From: Petrolisthes cinctipes
Taxonomy: Eukaryota > Arthropoda > Malacostraca > Decapoda > Porcellanidae
Assembly: GCA_033782935.1 (NCBI GenBank)
Contig: JAWQEG010000082.1
Span: forward strand, 2,418,001-2,482,000
Direction: 5' to 3'
Length of the DNA: 64,000 bases
The stretch's first letter is position 1. Each line of letters starts with the position of its first letter. The position numbers and the translations under genes were made by a program. This document shows, one piece after another, positions 10,533-23,000 of this stretch. The notes under the pieces were generated by a model. The model worked only from the letters and a program-made list of their open reading frames with translations. It had not been told where the DNA came from and did no database searches.

Positions 10533-12387
10533 TCGACTTTGAACACTTAAAATATCGATTTTTAGCATTTTTTGAGCCTATCTTTTGAAAACATTCAAGC
10601 ACTGACTAGGCATGTACAGATCGCTTCTGTGAACCAAAAATATCGAATTTTCGGGTGTTCTGAGGTTGAATTTGGGATATACACTTGTGCAGAAGATACA
10701 TACACATATTGACTCTGGGCACCTAAAATATCGGTTTTCAGCATGTTTTGGCCTGTATCTGAGTAGGCATATACAGATCGCTTCTGGGACCCCAAAATAT
10801 CGAATTTTCGGGTGTTTGGAGCCTGAATTTGAGATATAAACGGGTACGGAAGAATTATGCACATATCGACTTTTGGGCACCTAAAATATATCGATTTTGA
10901 GTATTTTTTGGGTCCGTATATTGAAAATATTCTAACTAGGAGTAGGCATGTACAGATCGCTTCTGGGACCCCAATATATCGAATTTTCGGGTGTTTTGAG
11001 CCTGAATTTGAGATATAAACGGATACAGAAGATGCATGCACATATCGACTTTGGACACTTAAAATATCGATTTTTAGCATGTTTTGAGCCTATATTTTGA
11101 AAATATTCTAGCACTGAGTAGGCAAGAACAGATCGCTTCTGGGACCCGAAGATATCGAATTTTCGGGTGTTTGGAGCCTGAATTTGAGATATAAACGGGT
11201 ACAGAAGATGCATGCACATATCGACTTTTGGGCACCTAAAAGATCGATTTTCAGTATGTTTTGGGCCTGTATTTTGAAAATACTCTAACACGGAGTAGGC
11301 ATGTACAGATCGCTTCTGGGACCCCAATATATCGAATTTTCGGGTGTTTTGGGCCTGAATTTGAGATATCGACTTTGGGCACCTAAAATATCGATTTTTA
11401 GCATGTTTTGGGCCTATATATTAAAAATATTCTAGCACTGAGTAGGCATGTACAGATCGCTTCTAGGACCCCAAAATATCGAATTTTTGGGTGTTTTCAA
11501 AGAGCCTGAATTTGAGATATAAACGGGTACTGAAGATGCATGCGCATATAGACTTTCGGGCAACTAAAATATCAATTTTGAGCATGTTTTGTGTCTGTAT
11601 CTTGAAAACATTCTAAATAGGAGTAGGCATGTACAGATCGCTTCTTGGACCAAAAAATAACGAATTTTCGGGTGTTTTGAGCTAGAATTTGAGATATAAA
11701 CGGGTACAGAAGATGCATGCACATATCGACTTTGGACACTTAAAATATCGATTTTTATCATGTTTCGAGCCTATATTTTGAAAACATTCTAGCACTCAGT
11801 AGGCATGTAAAGATCGCTTTTGGGACCCAAAAATATCGAATTTTCGGGTGTTTTGAGGTTGAATTTGGGATATAAACGGGTGCAGAAGATGCATTCTCAT
11901 ATTGACTTTATGCACCTAAAATATCGATTTTCAGCATGTTTTGCCTGTATCTGTGGAGGCATGTACAGATAGCTTCTGGGACCCCAAAATATCGAATTTT
12001 CGGGTGTTTTGAGATAGAATTTGAGATATAAACGGGTACAGAAGATGCATGCACATATCGACTTTGGACACTTAAAATATCGATTTTTAGCATGTTTCGA
12101 GCCTATATTTTGAAAACATTTTAGCACTGAGTAGGCATGTAAAGATCGCTTCTGGGACCCAAAAATATCGAATTTTCGGGTGTTTTGAGGTTGAATTTGG
12201 GATATAAACGGGTGCAGAAGATGCATTCTCATATTGACTTTATGCACCTAAAATATCGATTTTCAGCATGTTTTGGCCTGTATCTGTGGAGGCTTGTACA
12301 GATAGCTTCTGGGACCCCAAAATATCGAATTTTCGGGTATTTTGAGCCTGAATTTGAGATATAAACGGGTACAGAAGATGCATGCAC
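10533..12387. repeat. Block C, transitional satellite stretch
   Basis: This stretch is not part of a HOR repeated in place. It joins monomers of the type found in block E (10.6-11.4 kb resembles 21.9-22.5 kb) to a pair of dimers at 11802-12133 and 12134-12467. Each dimer is one roughly 157-bp unit with GCATTCTCATATTGAC plus one full unit. A private 4-bp insertion, CAAA, lies at 11498-11501 within GTGTTTT-GAGCC. Confidence 0.75.
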
Positions 12388-15300
12388 ATATCGACTTTTG
12401 TGCACCTAAAAGATCGATTTTAAGTATATTTTTGGCCTGTATTTTGAAAATACTCTAACACGGAGTAGGCATGTGCAGATCGCTTCTGGGACCCCAAAAT
12501 ATCGAATTTTCGGGTGTTTGGAGCCTGAATTTGAGATTTTGACTTAGGGCACCTAAATTATCGATTTTTAGCATGTTTTGGGCCTATATTTTGAAAATAT
12601 TCTAGCACTGAGTAGGCATGTACAGATCGCTTATGGGACCCCAAAATATCGAATTTGCGTGTGTTTTGAGCCTGAATTTGAGATATAAACGGGTACGGAA
12701 GAATTATGCACATATAGACTTTTGGGCACCTAAAACATATCGATTTTGAGTATTTTTTGGGTCCGTATATTGAAAATATTCTAACTAGGAGTAGGCATGT
12801 ACAGATCGCTTCTCGGACCCAAAAATAACGAATTTTCGGGTGTTTTGAGCCTGAATTTGAGATATAAACGGATACAGAAGATGCATGCACATGTCGACTT
12901 TGGACACTTAAAATATCTTTTTTTAGCATGTTTTGAGCCTATATTTTGAAAATATTCTAGCACTGAGTAGGCAAGAACAGATCGCTTCTGGGACCAGAAG
13001 ATATCGAATTTTCGGGTGTTCTGAGGTTGAATTTGGGATATAAACTTGTGCAGATTATACATACACATATTGACTTTGGGCACCTAAAATATCGGTTTTC
13101 AGCATGTTTTATCCTGTATATGAGTAGGCATGTACAGATCGCTTCTGGGGCCCCAAAATATCGAATTTTCGGGTGTTTCGAGCCTGAATTTGAGATATAA
13201 ACGGGTACTGAAGATGCATGCACATATCGACTTTTGGGCACCTAAAATATCGATTTTGAGCATGTTTTCGGTCTGTATCTTGAAAACATTCTAACTAGGA
13301 GTAGGCATGTAGAGATCGCTTCTGGGACCCCAATATATCGAATTTTCGGGTGTTTTGGGCCTGAATTTGAGATATCGACTTTGGGCAACTAAAATATCGA
13401 TTTTTAGCATGTTTTGATCCTATATTTTAAAAATATTCTAGCACTGAGTAGGCATGTACAGATCGCTTCTAGGACCCCAAAATATCGAATTTTCGGGTGT
13501 TTTGAGCCTGAATTTGAGATATAAACGGGTACGGAAGAATTATGCACATATCGACTTTTGGGCACCTAAAACATATCGATTTTGAGTATTTTTTGGGTCC
13601 GTATATTGAAAATATTCTAACTAGGAGTAGGCATGTAGAGATCGCTTCTGGGACCCCAATATATCGAATTTTCGGGTGTTTTGGGCCAGAATTTGAGATA
13701 TCGACTTTGGGCACCTAAAATATCGATTTTTAGCATGTTTTGATCCTATATTTTAAAAATATTCTAGCACTGAGTAGGCATGTACAGATAGCTTCTGGGA
13801 CCCCAAAATAACGAATTTTCGGGTGTTTTGAGCCTGAATTTGAGATATAAACGGATACAGAAGATGCATGCACATATCGACTTTGGACACTTAAAATATC
13901 GATTTTTAGCATGTTTTGAGCCTATATTTTGAAAATATTCTAGCACTGAGTAGGCAAGAACAGATCGCTTCTGGGACCCGAAGATATCGAATTTTCGGGT
14001 GTTTGTAGCCTGAATTTGAGATATAAACGGATACAGAAGATGCATTCACATATCGACTTTTGGGCACCTAAAAGATCGATTTTCAGTATGTTTTGGGCCT
14101 GTATTTTGAAAATACTCTAACACGGAGTAGGCATGAACAGATCGCTTCTGGGACCCCAATATATCGAATTTTCGGGTGTTTTGGGCCTGAATTTGAGATA
14201 TCGACTTTGGGCACCTAAAATATCGATTTTTAGCATGTTTTGGGCCTATATTTTAAAAATATTCTAGCACTCAGTAGGCATGTACAGATCGCTTCTAGGA
14301 CCCCAAAATATCGAATTTTCGGGTGTTTTGAGCCTGAATTTGAGATATAAACGGGTACTGAAGTTGCATGCGCATATAGACTTTCGGGCACCTAAAATAT
14401 CAATTTTTGAGCATGTTTTGTGTCTGAATCTTGAAAACATTCTAAATAGGAGTAGGCAAATACAGATCGCTTCTTGGAACAAAAAATAACGAACTTTCGG
14501 GTGTTTTGAGCTAGAATTTGAGATATAAACAGGTACATTAGATGCATGCACATATCGACTTTGGACACATAAAATATCGATTTTTATCATGTTTCGAGCC
14601 TATATTTTGAAAACTTTCTAGCACTCAGTAGGCATGTAAAGATCGCTTTTGGGACCCAAAAATATCGAATTTTCGGGTGTTTTGAGGTTGAATTTGGGAT
14701 ATAAACGGGTGCAGAAGATGCATTCTCATATTGACTTTATGCACCTAAAATATCGATTTTCATCATGTTTTGGCCTGTATCTGTGGAGGCATGTACAGAT
14801 AGCTTCTGGGACCCCAAAATATCGAATTTTCGGGTGTTTTGAGCTAGAATTTGAGATATAAACGGGTACAGAAGATGCATGCACATATCGACTTTGGACA
14901 CTTAAAATATCGATTTTTAGCATGTTTCGAGCCTATATTTTGAAAACATTTTAGCACTGAGTAGGCATGTAAAGATCGCTTCAGGGACCCAAAAATATCG
15001 AATTTTCGGGTGTTTTGAGGTTGAATTTGGGATATAAACGGGTGCAGAAGATGCATTCTCATATTGACTTTATGCACCTAAAATATCGATTTAGCATGTT
15101 TTGGCCTGTATCTGTGGAGGCATGTACAGATAGCTTCTGGGACCCCAAAATATCGAATTTTCGGGTATTTTGAGCCTGAATTTGAGATATAAACGGGTAC
15201 AGAAGATGCATGCACATATCGACTTTTGGGCACCTAAAAGATCTATTTTAAGTATATTTTTGGCCTGTATTTTGAAAATACTCTAACACGGAGTAGGCAT

Positions 15301-18300
15301 GTACAGATCGCTTCTGGGACCCCAAAATATCGAATTTTCGGGTGTTTGGAGCCTGAATTTGAGATTTCGACTTAGGGCACCTAAATTATCGATTTTTAGC
15401 ATGTTTTGGGCCTATATTATGAAAATATTCTAGCACTGAGTAGGCATGTACAGATCGCTTCTGGGACCCCAAAATATCGAATTTTCGGGTGTTTTAAGCC
15501 TGAAATTGAGATATAAACGGGTACTGAAGATGCATGCACATATCGACTTTTAGGCACCTAATATATCGATTTTGAGCATGTTTTGGGTCTGTATCTTGAA
15601 AACATTTTAACTAGGAGTCGGCATGTACAGATCGCTTCTGGGACCCAAAAATAACGAATTTTCGGGAGTTTTGAGCCTGAATTTGAGATATAAACGGATA
15701 CAGAAGATGCATGCACATATCGACTTTGGACACTTAAAATATCGATTTTTAGCATGTTTTGAGCCTATATTTTGAAAATATTCTAGCACTGAGTAGGCAA
15801 GAACAGATCGCTTCAGGGACCCAAAAATATCGAATTTTCGGGTGTTTTGAGGTTGAATTTGGGATATAAACTTGTGCAGATGATACATACACATATTGAC
15901 TTTGGGCACCTAAAATATCGGTTTTCAGCATGTTTTATCCTGTATATGAGTAGGCATGTACAGATCGCTTCTGGGACCCCAAAATATCAAATTTTCGGGT
16001 GTTTCGAGCATGAATTTGAGATATAAACGGGTACTGAAGATGCATGCACATATCGACTTTTGGGCACCTAAAATATAGATTTTGAGCATGTTTTCGGTCT
16101 GTAACTCGAAAACATTCTAACTAGGAGTAGGCATGTAGAGATCGCTTCTGGGACCCCAATATATCGAATTTTCGGGTGTTTTGGGCCTGAATTTGAGATA
16201 TCGACTTTGGGCACCTAAAATATCGATTTTTAGCATGTTTTGATTCTATATTTTAAAAATATTCTAGCACTCAGTAGGCATGTACAGATCGCTTCTAGGA
16301 CCCCAAAATATCGAATTTTCGGGTGTTTTGAGCCTGAATTTGAGATATAAACGGGTACGGAAGAATTATGCACATATCGACTTTTGTGCACCTAAAAGAT
16401 CGATTTTAAGTATATTTTTGGCCTGTATTTTGAAAATACTCTAACACGGAGTAGGCATGTACAGATCGCTTCTGGGACCCCAAAATATCGAATTTTCGGG
16501 TGTTTGGAGCCTGAATTTGAGATTTTGACTTAGGGCACCTAAATTATCGATTTTTAGCATGTTTTGGGCCTATATTTTGAAAATATTCTAGCACTGAGTA
16601 GGCATGTACAGATCGCTTATGGGACCCCAAAATATCGAATTTGCGGGTGTTTTGAGCCTGAATTTGAGATATAAACGGGTACGGAAGAATTATGCACATA
16701 TCGACTTTTGGGCACCTAAAACATATCGATTTTGAGTATTTTTTGGGTCCGTATATTGAAAATATTCTAACTAGGAGTAGGCATGTACAGATCGCTTCTC
16801 GGACCCAAAAATAACGAATTTTCGGGTGTTTTGAGCCTGAATTTGAGATATAAACGGATACAGAAGATGCATGCACATGTCGACTTTGGACACTTAAAAT
16901 ATCTTTTTTTAGCATGTTTTGAGCCTATATTTTGAAAATATTCTAGCACTGAGTAGGCAAGAACAGATCGCTTCTGGGACCAGAAGATATCGAATTTTCG
17001 GGTGTTTTGAGGTTGAATTTGGGATATAAACTTGTGCATATTATACATACACATATTGACTTTGGGCACCTAAAATATCGGTTTTCAGCATGTTTTATCC
17101 TGTATATGAGTAGGCATGTACAGATCGCTTCTGGGACCCCAAAATATCGAATTTTCGGGTGTTTCGAGCCTGAATTTGAGATATAAACGGGTACTGAAGA
17201 TGCATGCACATATCGACTTTTGGGCACCTAAAATATCGATTTTGAGCATGTTTTCGGTCTGTATCTTGAAAACATTCTAACTAGGAGTAGGCATGTAGAG
17301 ATCGCTTCTGGGACCCCAATATATCGAATTTTCGGGTGTTTTGGGCCTGAATTTGAGATATCGACTTTGGGCACCTAAAATATCGATTTTTAGCATGTTT
17401 TGATCCTATATTTTAAAAATATTCTAGCACTGAGTAGGCATGTACAGATCGCTTCTAGGACCCCAAAATATCGAATTTTCGGGTGTTTTGAGCCTGAATT
17501 TGAGATATAAACGGGTACGGAAGAATTATGCACATATCGACTTTTAGGCACCTAAAACATATCGATTTTGAGTATTTTTTGGGTCCGTATATTGAAAATA
17601 TTCTAACTAGGAGTAGGCATGTAGAGATCGCTTCTGGGACCCCAATATATCGAATTTTCGGGTGTTTTGGGCCTGAATTTGAGATATCGACTTTGGGCAC
17701 CTAAAATATCGATTTTTAGCATGTTTTGATCCTATATTTTAAAAATATTCTAGCACTGAGTAGGCATGTACAGATAGCTTCTGGGACCCCAAAATAACGA
17801 ATTTTCGGGTGTTTTGAGCCTGAATTTGAGATATAAACGGATACAGAAGATGCATGCACATATCGACTTTGGACACTTAAAATATCGATTTTTAGCATGT
17901 TTTGAGCCTATATTTTGAAAATATTCTAGCACTGAGTAGGCAAGAACAGATCGCTTCTGGGACCCGAAGATATCGAATTTTCGGGTGTTTGTAGCCTGAA
18001 TTTGAGATATAAACGGGTACAGAAGATGCATTCACATATCGACTTTTGGGCACCTAAAAGATCGATTTTCAGTATGTTTTGGGCCTGTATTTTGAAAATA
18101 CTCTAACACGGAGTAGGCATGAACAGATCGCTTCTGGGACCCCAATATATCGAATTTTCGGGTGTTTTGGGCCTGAATTTGAGATATCGACTTTGGGCAC
18201 CTAAAATATCGATTTTTAGCATGTTTTGGGCCTATATTTTAAAAATATTCTAGCACTGAGTAGGCATGTACAGATCGCTTCTAGGACCCCAAAATATCGA

Positions 18301-20028
18301 ATTTTCGGGTGTTTTGAGCCTGAATTTGAGATATAAACGGGTACTGAAGTTGCATGCGCATATAGACTTTCGGGCACCTAAAATATCAATGTTTGAGCAT
18401 GTTTTGTGTCTGTATCTTGAAAACATTCTAAATAGGAGTAGGCATGTACAGATCGCTTCTTGGAACAAAAAATAACGAATTTTCGGGTGTTTTGAGCTAG
18501 AATTTGAGATATAAACAGGTACATTAGATGCATGCACATATCGACTTTGGACACTTAAAATATCGATTTTTATCATGTTTCGAGCCTATATTTTGAAAAC
18601 TTTCTAGCACTCAGTAGGCATGTAAAGATCGCTTTTGGGACCCAAAAATATCGAATTTTCGGGTGTTTTGAGGTTGAATTTGGGATATAAACGGGTGCAG
18701 AAGATGCATTCTCATATTGACTTTATGCACCTAAAATATCGATTTTCATCATGTTTTGGCCTGTATCTGTGGAGGCATGTACAGATAGCTTCTGGGACCC
18801 CAAAATATCGAATTTTCGGGTAATTTGAGCCTGAATTTGAGATATAAACGGGTACAGAAGATGCATGCACATATCGACTTTTGGGCACCTAAAAGATCTA
18901 TTTTAAGTATATTTTTGGCCTGTATTTTGAAAATACTCTAACACGGAGTAGGCATGTACAGATCGCTTCTGGGACCCCAAAATATCGAATTTTCGGGTGT
19001 TTGGAGCCTGAATTTGAGATTTCGACTTAGGGCACCTAAATTATCGATTTTTAGCATGTTTTGGGCCTATATTTTGAAAATATTCTAGCACTGAGTAGGC
19101 ATGTACAGATCGCTTCTGGGACCCCAAAATATCGAATTTTCGGGTGTTTTAAGCCTGAAATTGAGATATAAACGGGTACTGAAGATGCATGCACATATCG
19201 ACTTTTAGGTACCTAATATATCGATTTTGAGCATGTTTTGGGTCTGTATCTTGAAAACATTTTAACTAGGAGTCGGCATGTACAGATCGCTTCTGGGACC
19301 CAAAAATAACGAATTTTCGGGAGTTTTGAGCCTGAATTTGAGATATAAACGGATACAGAAGATGCATGCACATATCGACTTTGGACACTTAAAATATCGA
19401 TTTTTAGCATGTTTTGAGCCTATATTTTGAAAATATTCTAGCACTGAGTAGGAAAGAACAGATCGCTTCAGGGACCCAAAAATATCGAATTTTCGGGTGT
19501 TTTGAGGTTGAATTTGGGATATAAACTTGTGCAGATGATACATACACATATTGACTTTGGGCACCTAAAATATCGGTTTTCAGCATGTTTTATCCTGTAT
19601 ATGAGTAGGCATGTACAGATCGCTTCTGGGACCCCAAAATATCAAATTTTCGGGTGTTTCGAGCCTGAATTTGAGATATAAACGGGTACTGAAGATGCAT
19701 GCACATATCGACTTTTGGGCACCTAAAATATAGATTTTGAGCATGTTTTCGGTCTGTAACTCGAAAACATTCTAACTAGGAGTAGGCATGTAGAGATCGC
19801 TTCTGGGACCCCAATATATCGAATTTTCGGGTGTTTTGGGCCTGAATTTGAGATATCGACTTTGGGCACCTAAAATATCGATTTTTAGCATGTTTTGATT
19901 CTATATTTTAAAAATATTCTAGCACTCAGTAGGCATGTACAGATCGCTTCTAGGACCCCAAAATATCGAATTTTCGGGTTTTTTGAGCCTGAATTTGAGA
20001 TATAAACGGGTACGGAAGAATTATGCAC
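12388..20028. repeat. HOR block D, period 3986 bp (24 monomers)
   Basis: The first copy is about 12388-16373 and the second about 16374-20028. Landmarks such as CTTTTGTGCACC (12395 and 16381) are 3986 bp apart. The unit from 12468 to 16453 has 24 monomers: 14 full, six of 147 bp and four of 155-157 bp. The second copy is 331 bp shorter because two adjacent monomers of the first copy, 14788-15118, are absent. Past that point the offset falls from 3986 to 3655. A private variant, AAAATATCTTTTTTTAGC (about 12914 and 16900), is shared with block E. Confidence 0.85.
14631..15295. repeat. ~332-bp dimer in two tandem copies
   Basis: Starts at 14631, 14788, 14964, 15119 and 15296 give 157+176 and 155+177 bp. 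Each dimer contains a short unit with GTAAAGATCGCTT and GCATTCTCATATTGACTTTATGC, then a unit beginning GTACAGATAGCTTC. The second HOR copy keeps a single dimer near 18617-18950. Related dimers recur at 11802-12467, 31.8-32.3, 36.5-38.4, 40.6-41.3 and 43.4-44.1 kb. Confidence 0.85.
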
Positions 20029-23000
20029 ATATCGACTTTTGGGCACCTAAAACATATCGATTTTGAGTATTTTTTGGGTCCGTATATTGAAAATATTCTA
20101 ACTAGGAGTAGGCATGTACAGATCGCTTCTCGGACCCAAAAATAACGAATTTTCGGGTGTTTTGAGCCTGAATTTGAGATATAAACGGATACAGAAGATG
20201 CATGCACATGTCGACTTTGGACACTTAAAATATCTTTTTTTAGCATGTTTTGAGCCTATATTTTGAAAATATTCTAGCACTGAGTAGGCAAGAACAGATC
20301 GCTTCTGGGACCCGAAGATATCGAATTTTCGGGTGTTCTGAGGTTGAATTTGGGATATAAACTTGTGCAGATTATACATACACATATTGACTTTGGGCAC
20401 CTAAAATATCGGTTTTCAGCATGTTTTATCCTGTATATGAGTAGGCATGTACAGATCGCTTCTGGGACCCCAAAATATCGAATTTTCGGGTGTTTCGAGC
20501 CTGAATTTGAAATATAAACGGGTACTGAAGATGCATGCACATATCGACTTTTGGGCACCTAAAATATCGATTTTGAGCATGTTTTCGGTCTGTATCTTGA
20601 AAACATTCTAACCAGGAGTAGGCATGTAGAGATCGCTTCTGGGACCCCAATATATCGAATTTTCGGGTGTTTTGGGCCTGAATTTGAGATGTCGACTTTG
20701 GGCACCTAAAATATCGATTTTTAGCATGTTTTGATCCTATATTTTAAAAATATTCTAGCACTGAGTAGGCATGTACAGATCGCTTCTAGGACCCCAAAAT
20801 ATCGAATTTTCGGGTGTTTTGAGCCTGAATTTGATATATAAACGGGTACGGAAGAATTATGCACATATCGACTTTTGGGCACCTAAAACATATCGATTTT
20901 GAGTATTTTTTGGGTCTGTATATTGAAAATATTCTAACTAGGAGTAGGCATGTAGAGATCGCTTCTGGGACCCCAATATATCGAATTTTCGGGTGTTTTG
21001 GGCCTGAATTTGAGATATCGACTTTGGGCACCTAAAATATCGATTTTTAGCATGTTTTGATCCTATATTTTAAAAATATTCTAGCACTGAGTAGGCATGT
21101 ACAGATAGCTTCTGGGACCCCAAAATAACGAATTTTCGGGTGTTTTGAGCCTGAATTTGAGATATAAACGGATACAGAAGATGCATGCACATATCGACTT
21201 TGGACACTTAAAATATCGATTTTTAGCATGTTTTGAGCCTATATTTTGAAAATATTCTAGCACTGAGTAGGCAAGAACAGATCGCTTCTGGGACCCCAAT
21301 ATATCGAATTTTCGGGTGTTTTGGGCCTGAATTTGAGATATCGACTTTAGGCACCTAAAATATTGATTTTTAGCATGTTTTGGGCCTATATTTTAAAAAT
21401 ATTCTAGCACTGAGTAGGCATGTACAGATCGCTTCTGGGACCCCAAAATATCGAATTTTCGGGTGTTTTGAGCCTGAATTTGAGATATAAACGGGTACTG
21501 AAGATGCATACACATATCGACTTTCGGGCACCTAAAATATCAATTTTGAGCATGTTTTGTGTCTGTATCTTGAAAACATTCTAAATAGGAGTAGGCATGT
21601 ACGGATCGCTTCTTGGACCAAAAAATAACGAATTTTCGGGTGTTTTGAGCTAGAATTTGAAATATAAACGGGTACAGAAGATGCATGCACATATCGACTT
21701 TTGGTCACCTAAAAGATTGATTTTCAGTATGTTTTGGGCCTGTACTTTGAAAATACTCTAAAACGGAGTAGGCATGTACAGATCGCTTCTGGGACCCCAA
21801 AATATCGAATTTTTGGGTGTTTTGAGCCTGAAATTGAGATATAAACGGGTACTGAAAATGCATGCACATATCGACTTCGAACACTTAAAATATCGATTTT
21901 TAGCATGTTTTAAACCTATCTTTTGAAAACATTCTAGCACTGACTAGGCATGTACAGATCGCTTCTGTGACCCAAAAATATCGAATTTTCGGGTGTTCTG
22001 AGGTTGAATTTGGGATATAAACTTGTGCAGAAGATACATACACATATTGACTCTGGGCACCTAAAATATCGGTTTTCAGCATGTTTTGGCCTGTATCTGA
22101 GTAGGCATATACAGATCGCTTCTGGGACCCCAAAATATCGAATTTTCGGGTGTTTTGAGCCGGAATTTGAGATATAAACGGGTACGGAAGAATTATGCAC
22201 ATATCGACTTTTGGGCACCTAAAATATATCGATTTTGAGTATTTTTTGGGTCCGTATATTGAAAATATTCTAACTAGGAGTAGGCATGTACAGATCGCTT
22301 CTCGGACCCAAAAATAACGAATTTTCGGGTGTTTTGAGCCTGAATTTGAGATATAAACGGATACAGAAGATGCATGCACATATCGACTTCGGACACTTAA
22401 AATATCGATTTTTAGCATGTTTTGAGCCTATATTTTGAAAATATTCTAGCACTGAGTAGGCAAGAACAGATCGCTTCTGGGACCCGAAGATATCGAATTT
22501 TCGGGTGTTTGTAGCCTGAATTTGAGATATAAACGGGTACTGAAGATGCATGCAGATATCGACTTTTGGGCACCTAAAATATCGATTTTGAGCATGTTTT
22601 CGGTCTGTATCTTGAAAACATTCTAACTAGGAGTAGGCATGTAGAGATCGCTTCTGGGACCCCAATATATCGAATTTTAGGGTGTTTTGGGCCTGAATTT
22701 GAGATATCGACTTTGGGCACCTAAAATATCGATTTTTAGCATGTTTTGATCCTATATTTTAAAAATATTCTAGCACTGAGTAGGCATGTACAGATCGCTT
22801 CTAGGACCCCAAAATATCGAATTTTCGGGTGTTTTGAGCCTGAATTTGAGATATAAACGGGTACGGAAGAATTATGCACATATCGACTTTTGGGCACCAA
22901 AAACATATCAATTTTGAGTATTTTTTGGGTCCGTATTTTGAAAATATTCTAACTAGGAGTAGGCATGTAGAGATCGCTTCTGGGACCCCAATATGTCGAA

